DNA from: JARKQH01 sp964631605
Lineage (GTDB): Bacteria; Verrucomicrobiota; Verrucomicrobiia; Limisphaerales; UBA8199
Direction: 5' to 3'
DNA length: 34,043 nucleotides
NCBI GenBank assembly: GCA_964631605.1
Contig: CAZVYG010000060.1
Location: forward strand, 1-34,043
The notes beneath the pieces were generated by a model that saw only the letters and a program-made list of their open reading frames with translations, made no database searches and was not told the origin of the DNA. Shown one piece after another: positions 1-8,720 of the stretch. The position numbers and the translations under genes are program-made. The stretch's first letter is position 1. Each line of letters opens with the position of its first letter.

Positions 1-3000
1 GAGGCCGAGGCGCTGACAGCCACGCCCAGGTCCGACGCGGCCGGCACCAGCTCCGACGTGGTCAGCGTCAGCACCCACCCGTTCGAGATCGAACCCGAAT
101 ACAGTGGCGTGTCGTCGAACACATACAAGGACCACGCGCCGTTCGGGTTCGACCCGTTGAAGGCCGCGAGGTTGGTCTGGTAAGTAGTCGGCGTGGGCGG
201 AGGAGCCGGAACCGGGAACGGCGGCGGGGCCACCGTGTAAGCGGTGGGCTTGTAGAGGCCGTTGGTCATGCGGGCCGCTTGCGGCAGCGATTGGCCAGCC
301 AGGTCGTCAAATTTCAGGGTGATGTTCTGCACCGACAGCGCACCACCGCACTTGGCCATGAGGTAGGACTTCTGCCCCTCCGGCGACACCAGCAGGATGT
401 CAATATCCGACGGCCACACGTGGCTGAGGTTGGTCAGCATAACCTCGGCTTTGCTGACCGAGCCGCCCACGCCGCTGACATTGATCACCGACGGGTAAGG
501 CAGCGCGTTGGTGGCGTCGCGGATGACGATCAGCGCCGTGTTCGAGAAGGTCACAGTGCCCTTGCCAAGGGTGAAGTTGAAGACCGCCTGGTTTACGGCC
601 AGGCCGTCCTGCAGGTGGAAGGTGGCGGTGATCCGCTGACCGTTGGTACCCGCGGCGGTGAATTCGAACTCGCGCGACACCGTCGGCCCGCGAACGGCCA
701 GGGCCCCATAAGTTTGCGGCCCGCTCGGGTTGGTAACACCGTTGGTCGGCAGGAGCGTGGCCACCAGGTTCTGGGTGTTGGTGCCCGCAGCGTTCCGCAG
801 TCCGAACAGCAGCCGCACGGTCTCGCCCGGGTCCACGACGCCGTTGACCGGCCCGCTTTCCGACAGCAGGGCCGTGCCCGAGGGCAGGATCAGGCTGCCG
901 TCCGCCTCGATGATGGTCAACGTCGCGGCGCTGGGGCTGACCAAAACGGCATTGCCGGCCACATCGCTGAGGCTCAGCAGCACGGTCTTGTCTCCCTCGA
1001 CCACGTTGTTGTTAATCACCGGCACGGTGAAGGACTTGAGGGTCTCGCCGTTGGTGAAGGTGAGGGTCCCGCTGACACTGATGTAATTCGCGCCCGCCCG
1101 CGCCGTGCCGTCGGCGGTGGCGTAATTGACCGAGACGGCGCTGTTGGTGAAGCCGGTGCGCAACACGTTGATGGTGGCGGCGACGCCTTTCTCGCTGATA
1201 TTGTAGGCCGGCGCGGAGAATTGCAGGCCCGCCACGTCGTCGGTGATGGTCACACTCGCAATCCGCGGCTCGAGCAATTGCGCGCCGGTGCTGGGATTAA
1301 ACAGGCCGATGGTGAAGTCGCGGTCGCCGCGCACCTGGCGGTTGTTGAGAATGGGCACGGTGAAGGTCTGCAAGGCCACGCCGTTGCTGAAGATCAGGAG
1401 GCCGCTGACGGAGGAGTAATCAATGCCGGCCTCGGCCGTGCCATTGGTGGTGGCATAGTTGACCGAGACGGTTCCCGTGTTGGCATTGGAGCGAAGCACT
1501 GAAATCAGCACATTGGTCCCGCTCTTGACGGTGTAGAAGTTGGCGTTGGTGAACGCAAAGCCCGGGTCGCTGTCCAGCACCACCACGGTGGCGCTGCTGG
1601 GCGCGAACAACTGCGCCGGCGGCGTCGGGTTCAGCAGGTTGACATTGAAGCTCAGGTCGCCCGTCACCCGCGGGTCGTGCACCAGCGAAATGTTGAAGGT
1701 CTTGAGCGACTCGCCGTTGGTAAAGGTGAGGCTGCCGGCGGCGGACTGGTAATTGGTCCCGGCAAAGGCCGTGCCATTGGTCGTCGCGTAGCTGACGGTG
1801 GTGACCCCGTTGGTGCCGACACGGTTGAGCGTGAGGGTCACGCTCCCGCCCGTCTCGGAGGCGATGTAAATCGGGCTCGAGAAGCCGACGCCCACTTCAT
1901 CGTCCAGGACGGTGACCGTGGTGTTGGTCAGCGCGGCCAGCGACGCGCCGCCCGTTGGATTGGACAGCACCACGCGGAAGAACTGGTCACCCTCCACCGA
2001 CGGGGTGTCGAGAATGCGCACCCCGAGGGTCTTGACGGTCTCGCCATCGGCAAAGCTCAGCACGCCGTTGGTCGTCGCGTAGCGAATTCCCGGCTGCGCC
2101 GTGCCGGCTTCCGTGCTGAAGTTCACCGAGACCACGCCCGTCCGCCCGTTGGTGCGGACGACGGTCACAGCCGCCAGGCCGTTGGTCTCGATGACGATGT
2201 AGTTGGTCGCCGCAAAACCCAGCACGCCCGGCGCCTTGTCCACATCCAGAATGTTCAAGGTCGCTTCCGACGGTGCAAACAGAAGCGTGTTGAAATTATT
2301 GGTCAGGCGCATCACCACCGTGGTGTCGCCCTGGACCCTGGGATCCCGAAGGATGGGTATCTTGACCGAGGCCACCGTCTGACCCGGCTGGAAGATGAGC
2401 GTGTTGGTCACCGGCACATAATTGGTGTAAGCCAGCGCGGTCCCGTTGGTGGTGGTGACCAGGTCCACGGTGGCCACGCCCACCAGGCTGCCCTGCCGGA
2501 CCACCTGGATCGTCGCCGCCCCATCCACCGCGTCCTCATTCCGGAAGTACTGCGCGGCCGAGAAGGCCACCGCACTGTCGTCGTTCACAATCGTCAGCAC
2601 GGCGACAGGCTGATTGCCCAGATTCGAGGGCGGCAGCGGGTTGCTGAGCGAAAGGTTCACGGTCAGGTTGCTGCCGATCAGCAGGTTGTCAACGATCGGA
2701 ACCGTCACGGATTGGAAGGTCTCGCCGGCCGGGAACTCGAGCGCGGCGGTGACATTCGAATAGTTCACGCCTGCGATGGCGGTGCCATCGGAGGTGGCAA
2801 AATCAATCGTCATGAAGCCCGCCGTGCCGCCGCGCCGCCGCACGGTCACCACCGCGTTGGTGGCGTTTTCGTCGGCCAAAAATTCGGCGGACGAGAACTC
2901 GAACCAGCCGGAGCCGGACATCGAGCCGCCAAAGAGCCGGGCAATGCGCTCGCGCGGATAATCGTCATAGCGCGAGAAACCGCCGCCGATCACGATATGT

Positions 3001-6000
3001 CCATCGGCTTGCAACGCCACCGCCGCAATGTAACTGTCGGCCCCGGTGCCGAAGTTGATCGAGGGGTCCGCCGAGCCGTCCGGCATCAGGCGGGTGATGC
3101 GCCGGCGGTCCAGGCCGTTGGCGCGGGTGAACTGGCCGGCCACGACGATCCGGTTGTCCGGCTGCAGCGCGATGGCCAGGGCCGTGTCGTTCAGGCCGAT
3201 TTCGCCCGCCGGACCGGTGGTGTTGAAGGTGGCATCCACCGACCCATCCACGTTCAGGCGCGTGATATGATTCACGAGCTGGCCGTTGTAATTGGTGAAG
3301 GAGCCGCCGACCAGGATGCGGCCGTCGGCCTGGATGGCCAGCGCGCGAACCGTGGCATCCGCCCCCGTTCCCGGATCAAAGGTCTCGTCAATGCGACCGT
3401 CGGGATGCAGGCGGGCCAGCCGGGATCGGCCCAGGCCATTCACGTTATTGAACTCGCCGCCGACCAGAATCTTGCCGGCCTGGATCGAATTGGTGGGATA
3501 TACCGCCACGGCAAACACCGTTCCGTTGATGGCCAGATTCGGGTTGAAACGGCTGTCAATCGTGCCGTCCTCGTTCAGTCGCACCAGCGCGCCGCGCGGC
3601 GTGCCGTTAAAGGTGGTGAAACTGCCGCCGACCAGCAGGGTGCGGTCGGGCCCGACAAAGGTTTCCGCCAGCGCAAACACGCTGTTGTCCGCGGCGGTGC
3701 CCGGGTTGAACGAGGAATCCAGGTTGCCGTCGGCGACCAGGCGGGCCACGCGACTGCGATTGACTCCGTTGAAGGTGGTGAAACTGCCGCCGACCAACAA
3801 CCGGCCATCCGACTGCACCAGCAGCGCCTGCACGGGTCCGTTGGCGCCGGTCAAGCCGACCAGGAAGCTGACATCCAGTGAGGCATCCGGCTGGAGCCGG
3901 GCGAGCCGACTGCGAAGGACGCGGTTGGCGGTGGTGAAATCACCGCCGGCCAGAATGCGGCCGTCGGCCTGGATGGCCAGCGCATAGACATCCCCGTTGA
4001 AGCCCGGATCAGGGTTGAACGTCGTGTCCACCGATCCGGAGGGAACGTTGTAGCCCTGCGCGTCCACGATGTTGACGGTGGCGCTGCTTTGGAAGCCCAG
4101 AATGCCCGCCGGATTGGGATTGGTCAGCGTGACCATGAAATAGAACTCGCTGGGCAGGAGCAAATCCTGCACGCCGTCATCCAGGATCGGCACAATGAAG
4201 CTCTTGGCGACCTCGCCCGGGGCGAAGGTGAGCACGCCGGAGCTGGAGATGTAATTGGTAATGGTCGTCGCGGTGGCGGAGCCATAAGCCGTGCCGTCAC
4301 TGGTGACGTAGCCGACGGTGAGCGCCTGCGCGACGCCGGCGGTGCGCTTGACGGTGAGGGTGGCGTAGCCGCCGATCTCGTTGACCAGATAGCTGGGGGC
4401 GCTGAACTCCAGCATGCCGTAGTAATCATCATCAATGATGGTCACCGTCGCCGCCACCGGGGTCCCCGCCAACACCATGGGCGAATTGGTCGTGTTGACA
4501 ATCGCGTTGGTCAGAATCACCCCGAAAGTGGTGTTGGGGCCGACCAACCCATCGCGGATCAGCGGCACGGTGACGAACCGCGGCGTCGAGTCCCCGTCAT
4601 TCCAGAGCAGTGTGTTGGTCACGCCAACGTATTTCACGCCATTGATGGCCGTCTGGTCCACGGTCCGGCACTGGACCGACACCGTGCCCCGGTTGGCGCC
4701 CTCGCGGATGACCTTGAGCGTAACCTCGCCGTTGCTTTCGTTGGTCGCGTAGGCCGCCGAATCAAAACTGACAAAGCCCGGCTTCCAGTCGTTGTCCACG
4801 ATCTTGAGCGTCGCGGAGGAGATGCCGAGGCTGGCGCCGCTGACGCCCGAAAGGCGCAGGTTGACCACCAGTCCGGTGGGGTTGATGGTGGAATCGTCAA
4901 TGATGGGCACGCTGAAGGTCTGGCTGGTAACTCCCGGGCCGAAGGTGAGCCGGCCGCTCACCGGACGATAGTTGATATTGGCTTTGGCGGTGCCATCGCT
5001 GGTCGCGTAATTGACCGACACCGAGCCCGCGCTGCCATTGGTACGAACCACGGTGATGATCGCATTGGTGGTGAACTCGTCTATCTTGTAAGCCGAGGCG
5101 GAGAAGCTGATGACATTGGTCTTGCGGTTGTCGTCCACCAGTTTGAACGGCACCAGGGAACGGCCCAAGGCGCAGCCCAGCGGTATATTCTCGCCGCCCA
5201 GGAAGAATTGGTCCGCGCCGGCGGGATTGGACAGTTGGAACTGGGCATTGCGGTCGCCGGCGATGCCGCTGTTGCGCAGGGTCACCGTCACCTGCCCTGG
5301 GGTGTATCCGTACCAGAAATGACCGAACAGATCGGTCGGCACGGTGTTGGTGCCGAACAGGCCATCACTGTGCATGCGGCTGTCAATGCCCGGCTGGCTG
5401 GGGAACCAAACGGGGAGCCAGGTGCTCAGGTACAGCGGCGGAACCGCGTTATAGACGTAATCCACGCCGCTTTGCGCCACGCTGGGCACCACGCCGAAAT
5501 TGGCCGACGAATATCCCAGCGTGCCGTTTTCGCGGATGAGGGCCACGGTGAGGTAGCTTTGACTCTTGTTCAGCGAGTAATCGCTGTAGAGCAGGCCGAT
5601 GTTGCCCGGGCCGTCGGTCGCCCCGCCAATCAACCGCGCGACATTGCTCCGGTTGCGGTACCCATTGCGCGCCTTGGGCTCGACCCAAACATCCTGGTTA
5701 TAACTGTCGGGCGGGAAGGCGGGATCGAGGAAGATGTTGGCATTGGCCTGGCCGCCGCCGACGCGGTAGAAGCCGCCGGCGATCATCACGTTGCCGTCAG
5801 TCTGGGTCTGGGTGGCATAAACAAAGGGGCGCGGATCCCCCATGGTTTGCTTGTCGAAATACAGACGGTGCAAGCCGGCGAACTGGTTGTAGGCCGAGTC
5901 CAGGAAGGTGGTGTCCAGCGTGCCGTTGGCATAGAGCCGGGCAAAGCCGAGGCGGTGCGTGCCGTTGTACTTCGTGAACAACCCGCCCACGTAGATCGCG

Positions 6001-8483
6001 CCGGTATTCTGCGGGCTGATGCAATAGACGGTGTCGTCAGGCCCCGCCCCGGGATCGAACCCTGTGTCCACCGTCCCGTTCGAGTTCAGGCGCACGATCC
6101 GCGTGTGCGGATCGAGGTTGAAATGCGCAAATTCACCGCCGACCAGCACGTTGCCGTCCGCCTGCAATGCCACGGCAAAGACGGTGTCGTCGGCGCCGGC
6201 GCCCGGATCGAAGCCGGCGTCGAGCGTGCCATCGGTGCCAAGGCGCGCGACGCGGTTGCGGCTGACGGCGCCCAACTGGGTGAACTCGCCGCCGATGAGA
6301 ATCTGGCCGGTGCCGCTCAGCACCAGGGCCTGGACCGGCCCATTCGGGGGGTTGGCGCTCACGTTGAAGCTGGTGTCGAGCGAGCCGTCCGCGTTCAACC
6401 GGGCCAGGTAGGGCGCATTGGTTCCGTTGAAGGCGGTGAATGAGCCGCCAATGATCACCTTGTTGTCCGGCTGCACCGCCACGGCCCAGACCGTGCCATT
6501 GGCGCCCAGTTGCGGATTGAAACTGATGTCCAGCGAGCCGTTGTCATTCAACCGCGCAATGCCGTTCCGTTGCGCCCCGTTATAGAAGCTGAAGTTGCCG
6601 CCGATGACGATCTTCCCGTTGGGGGCGAGGGCCACGCAGGCGACAAAATCGTTGTAAGGATCGCCGATGCCGTCGCCGGGGTTGAAGGTCGGGTCCAGGG
6701 AACCATTCACATTCATGCGGGCGACGCCGTTTCGCGTGATGCCGTTGTAGGACCCGAACTGGCCGCCAATGACGGTCCTGCCATCGGGCTGGATCGCCAG
6801 CCCGAACACCGTTCCGTCCGCGCCGGGGCGGTCCTGGTTGGGCGGGTCGGTGGCCACGGGCGGATTCATTTCCACGCCCCGGTCGGTGTTATGGAATTGG
6901 TCCACCGAGCCGGCGGGGGGGTCGCGGTCGTCAAACAGAATGGTGATCTTGGTTTCGCAAACCGTCCCCGGAACAATCACCCGGTTGTCTTCCTCAATGT
7001 AAAGGAAAATGTGAAAATCCTCGCTGAATTCCGTCAGCGGATCGTTCGTGATGGTGAACGTGACCCGTTTCGGCTGGAAATCCCCGTCCCCGAACCCGAC
7101 GGTCCCCTGGGCCAGGACATAATCGGAACTCCGACCCAGGCTGCCGTCATTTTCCGGCGTCGGCGTGGCGTAGTCCGAACCCGCCAGCAGCGGGAAAAAG
7201 TTATTCTCCTGCTCGGAGCTATCCTGGTTGCTGCCCAGGAAGTTGCAAATCCGGTAATGCACCGTCGCGCCCGCGCGGTTGGTGCCGCTGCGCAGGATCC
7301 AGAAGCCGGCGGTCGTATAATACTCGTTCACGTCTTCGGGCAGACGCAAAAACTTCTTGGCGAAGGTGAAAATCTTGTTGGTCGGACCGGTGAACTCGGT
7401 GATTTCGCCGTCTTCGTTGGAAATGGTCGTGAAGTTGCGGGCGAAAATGGGGTCAATGTCCTGGTCCAGGATGCGGATGAAAGCGGTGCTGAAGGACGTG
7501 TCCAGCCGCGGGGCGGCCACATCCGGCGACTCGTCGTCGGCCAGCCGCGGGTTGCTCAGGGTCAGCCCGAAGATGCGGTTGGTCATGGCTTGGGGAAAGG
7601 AAGGAAATATCGGGATGACAATGGTTTTGCTCATCTCGAAATTGTCAAAAACCAGCGTGCCCTGCACCGGGATGTAATCCTGGCCCCCCACCGCCGGCAT
7701 GTCATCCTCCCGAGTCGGCTCGAGGTCCACCGTTTCATAATCCACCAGGGCCCTGCCGGCGCTGCCGCCTACGCGGGTCACGGTCACCAGCAGCCCGCCC
7801 GGATCATACTGATAATAGGTGGCGTAGGTGCTCTGGTCGTCGGCAAAGGACTCATACTCGCCGCACTCGTAGCGCGGTTGAATGCCTCCCTCGAAATCCT
7901 CGGTGGCAAACCGAAATGCGCCCGCCGGGTTGTACGCGAAGTTCAGGATGGTCGGGCCGCCCAGGAATTTCGCATCCACGGCAATATAATAGGTCGTGCC
8001 AGCCTTGGCGTTGAACCGGACCAGGCTCGGGCCGGTATAGGGGAGCAGAAACATCTCCCGTCCGCTTCGGATCTGGTGGGTGAAGGGATACAGGTCGTCG
8101 TTGGCGGCGACCTGATTCAGCGTCGCCGGCTCGGACCCGGTATAGACGGCCAAAACGGTGTCCAGCGGCAGGCCGAAGAAGTCCGGACCGCTGCCGAGGG
8201 TGTCCATCGTGACCTCCCCGTCCATCGGCGCAATCCATTTGTACCAAAGGGATAAAGCCGGCGGAAGACCGGCGTGGCTCGGCTCGCCGCTCTCGGCGGT
8301 GGCATCCGTGTTGTCATTCACGGCCTGGCCCCAAATTCCCGTCAATTCCTCCGCGTCGGCAAAATTGTCGTTGGCCGGTTGCGCGCGGGCGACGAACGCC
8401 AGCAGGACCATGAAGGCTGCCAGGCCCAGCCGCAGCAGGCCGTGCCAGACCGGAACCCGATTACTGTTTCGAACTCTTCGCAT
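1..8483 (-). CDS. Giant secreted Calx-beta / delta-60 repeat protein (3' end outside window)
   Basis: One uninterrupted minus-strand frame runs from an ATG at 8483 off the left edge, giving at least 2827 codons with no stop. AAGGTG lies about 6 bp upstream of the ATG and supports the start. Residues 1-34 are a signal peptide ending ARA before Gln35. Residues 36-195 are an NDNFADA-type beta-sandwich ending in a TYYIAVDA segment. Two divergent Calx-beta-like domains follow (about 205-335 and 355-530). Seven delta-60 repeats (about 548-950; core LAIQPDGRTVIGGQF) precede four Calx-beta-like units (955-1475, first divergent; typical NYATSDGTA). A second set of seven delta-60 repeats (1485-1848) precedes six Calx-beta domains (1850-2525). 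A spacer and a proprotein-convertase P-domain-like segment follow (about 2650-2810; SDIDILLVSP, GAWSLYVFDD). Such proteins are usually surface adhesins or matrix proteins; that role is inferred. It lies 237 bp downstream of the beta-helix-like gene on the same strand. Confidence 0.9.
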   Translation of the reverse strand, partial: MRRVRNSNRVPVWHGLLRLGLAAFMVLLAFVARAQPANDNFADAEELTGIWGQAVNDNTDATAESGEPSHAGLPPALSLWYKWIAPMDGEVTMDTLGSGPDFFGLPLDTVLAVYTGSEPATLNQVAANDDLYPFTHQIRSGREMFLLPYTGPSLVRFNAKAGTTYYIAVDAKFLGGPTILNFAYNPAGAFRFATEDFEGGIQPRYECGEYESFADDQSTYATYYQYDPGGLLVTVTRVGGSAGRALVDYETVDLEPTREDDMPAVGGQDYIPVQGTLVFDNFEMSKTIVIPIFPSFPQAMTNRIFGLTLSNPRLADDESPDVAAPRLDTSFSTAFIRILDQDIDPIFARNFTTISNEDGEITEFTGPTNKIFTFAKKFLRLPEDVNEYYTTAGFWILRSGTNRAGATVHYRICNFLGSNQDSSEQENNFFPLLAGSDYATPTPENDGSLGRSSDYVLAQGTVGFGDGDFQPKRVTFTITNDPLTEFSEDFHIFLYIEEDNRVIVPGTVCETKITILFDDRDPPAGSVDQFHNTDRGVEMNPPVATDPPNQDRPGADGTVFGLAIQPDGRTVIGGQFGSYNGITRNGVARMNVNGSLDPTFNPGDGIGDPYNDFVACVALAPNGKIVIGGNFSFYNGAQRNGIARLNDNGSLDISFNPQLGANGTVWAVAVQPDNKVIIGGSFTAFNGTNAPYLARLNADGSLDTSFNVSANPPNGPVQALVLSGTGQILIGGEFTQLGAVSRNRVARLGTDGTLDAGFDPGAGADDTVFAVALQADGNVLVGGEFAHFNLDPHTRIVRLNSNGTVDTGFDPGAGPDDTVYCISPQNTGAIYVGGLFTKYNGTHRLGFARLYANGTLDTTFLDSAYNQFAGLHRLYFDKQTMGDPRPFVYATQTQTDGNVMIAGGFYRVGGGQANANIFLDPAFPPDSYNQDVWVEPKARNGYRNRSNVARLIGGATDGPGNIGLLYSDYSLNKSQSYLTVALIRENGTLGYSSANFGVVPSVAQSGVDYVYNAVPPLYLSTWLPVWFPSQPGIDSRMHSDGLFGTNTVPTDLFGHFWYGYTPGQVTVTLRNSGIAGDRNAQFQLSNPAGADQFFLGGENIPLGCALGRSLVPFKLVDDNRKTNVISFSASAYKIDEFTTNAIITVVRTNGSAGSVSVNYATSDGTAKANINYRPVSGRLTFGPGVTSQTFSVPIIDDSTINPTGLVVNLRLSGVSGASLGISSATLKIVDNDWKPGFVSFDSAAYATNESNGEVTLKVIREGANRGTVSVQCRTVDQTAINGVKYVGVTNTLLWNDGDSTPRFVTVPLIRDGLVGPNTTFGVILTNAIVNTTNSPMVLAGTPVAATVTIIDDDYYGMLEFSAPSYLVNEIGGYATLTVKRTAGVAQALTVGYVTSDGTAYGSATATTITNYISSSGVLTFAPGEVAKSFIVPILDDGVQDLLLPSEFYFMVTLTNPNPAGILGFQSSATVNIVDAQGYNVPSGSVDTTFNPDPGFNGDVYALAIQADGRILAGGDFTTANRVLRSRLARLQPDASLDVSFLVGLTGANGPVQALLVQSDGRLLVGGSFTTFNGVNRSRVARLVADGNLDSSFNPGTAADNSVFALAETFVGPDRTLLVGGSFTTFNGTPRGALVRLNEDGTIDSRFNPNLAINGTVFAVAVYPTNSIQAGKILVGGEFNNVNGLGRSRLARLHPDGRIDETFDPGTGADATVRALAIQADGRILVGGSFTNYNGQLVNHITRLNVDGSVDATFNTTGPAGEIGLNDTALAIALQPDNRIVVAGQFTRANGLDRRRITRLMPDGSADPSINFGTGADSYIAAVALQADGHIVIGGGFSRYDDYPRERIARLFGGSMSGSGWFEFSSAEFLADENATNAVVTVRRRGGTAGFMTIDFATSDGTAIAGVNYSNVTAALEFPAGETFQSVTVPIVDNLLIGSNLTVNLSLSNPLPPSNLGNQPVAVLTIVNDDSAVAFSAAQYFRNEDAVDGAATIQVVRQGSLVGVATVDLVTTTNGTALAYTNYVPVTNTLIFQPGQTVASVKIPILRDPRVQGDTTVVMRLTNNFNTLLFAPSEATLNILDVDKAPGVLGFAATNYIVIETNGLAAVTVVRTNGRTGVVSVNFSTEAGTAQPGIRYATTNGVLSFADGETVKTLGVRILDTPSVEGDQFFRVVLSNPTGGASLAALTNTTVTVLDDEVGVGFSSPIYIASETGGSVTLTLNRVGTNGVTTVSYATTNGTAFAGTNYQSAAGSLTFTNGESLKTFNISLVHDPRVTGDLSFNVNLLNPTPPAQLFAPSSATVVVLDSDPGFAFTNANFYTVKSGTNVLISVLRSNANTGTVSVNYATTNGTAEAGIDYSSVSGLLIFSNGVALQTFTVPILNNRQVRGDRDFTIGLFNPSTGAQLLEPRIASVTITDDVAGLQFSAPAYNISEKGVAATINVLRTGFTNSAVSVNYATADGTARAGANYISVSGTLTFTNGETLKSFTVPVINNNVVEGDKTVLLSLSDVAGNAVLVSPSAATLTIIEADGSLILPSGTALLSESGPVNGVVDPGETVRLLFGLRNAAGTNTQNLVATLLPTNGVTNPSGPQTYGALAVRGPTVSREFEFTAAGTNGQRITATFHLQDGLAVNQAVFNFTLGKGTVTFSNTALIVIRDATNALPYPSVINVSGVGGSVSKAEVMLTNLSHVWPSDIDILLVSPEGQKSYLMAKCGGALSVQNITLKFDDLAGQSLPQAARMTNGLYKPTAYTVAPPPFPVPAPPPTPTTYQTNLAAFNGSNPNGAWSLYVFDDTPLYSGSISNGWVLTLTTSELVPAASDLGVAVSASA

Positions 8484-8518
8484 AGGACACCTTAACAAAC
8501 TGATTTCAACGACCGACC

Positions 8519-8650
8519 CGACTGTCTGCTCTCGCCCGGCCCTCTTCATACGGTTCCGGCTGAACCCGCCACTGTCGAGCCGGCAAGCCGGGGCCTCAAC
8601 TGTGACCTGCCAAGCGGCCGGGTCACGCAAGAGACCTGCCGACACAGTCG
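8519..8650 (+). promoter_or_regulatory. Structured intergenic element, cobalamin-riboswitch-like
   Basis: A closing stem CGACTGT (8519-8525) / ACAGTCG (8644-8650) encloses three local hairpins: 8552-8566 (GGTTC/GAACC), 8580-8591 (CCGG/CCGG) and 8602-8626 (GTGACC/GGTCAC). On the plus strand the segment holds CCCGCCACTGT (8564-8574) and AGACCTGCC (8632-8640). These resemble the two best conserved motifs of the AdoCbl riboswitch family, in the right order. The upstream GGUG-N-AA-type core of that family is not recognisable, so this could be a degenerate or a different element. No plus-strand gene follows. The stems also form on the minus strand, where the element would sit in the leader of the giant protein gene. 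Confidence 0.3.
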
Positions 8651-8676
8651 CCTGGCCGCCTCGCGGGCGGCCAGGC
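8650..8676. repeat. Perfect 11-bp inverted repeat (strong hairpin)
   Basis: GCCTGGCCGCC (8650-8660) and GGCGGCCAGGC (8666-8676) flank a 5-nt loop. On the plus strand the hairpin is followed by AAAAAA, so on neither strand does it have the 3' T tract of a classical intrinsic terminator. It lies 44 bp past the stop of the minus-strand gene ending at 8721 and abuts the structured element at 8519-8650. A termination, RNA-stability or expression-platform role is possible. Confidence 0.6.
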
Positions 8677-8699
8677 AAAAAACTCAATCACCCATTCCC

Positions 8700-8715
8700 T
8701 CCAGCCATGGCTGGA
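8700..8715. repeat. Perfect 16-bp palindrome next to a stop codon
   Basis: TCCAGCCATGGCTGGA is fully self-complementary and lies 5 bp beyond the TGA of the gene ending at 8721. It may be an operator-like site or part of the 3' hairpin cluster with 8650-8676. No factor can be assigned. Confidence 0.5.
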
Positions 8716-8720
8716 TGTTG

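Noticed and set aside
2945..6840. Tandem DNA repeats in the giant gene
   Set aside because: The repeats are at protein level, about 50-60 residues each and diverged; they are not near-identical DNA units or a mobile element.
279..8255. Long plus-strand open frames (about 400, 730, 780 and 580 codons)
   Set aside because: They lie antisense to the continuous minus-strand Calx-beta/delta-60 gene. Their translations are Arg/Gly/His/Val-rich with no domains, as expected for the complement of GC-rich codons.
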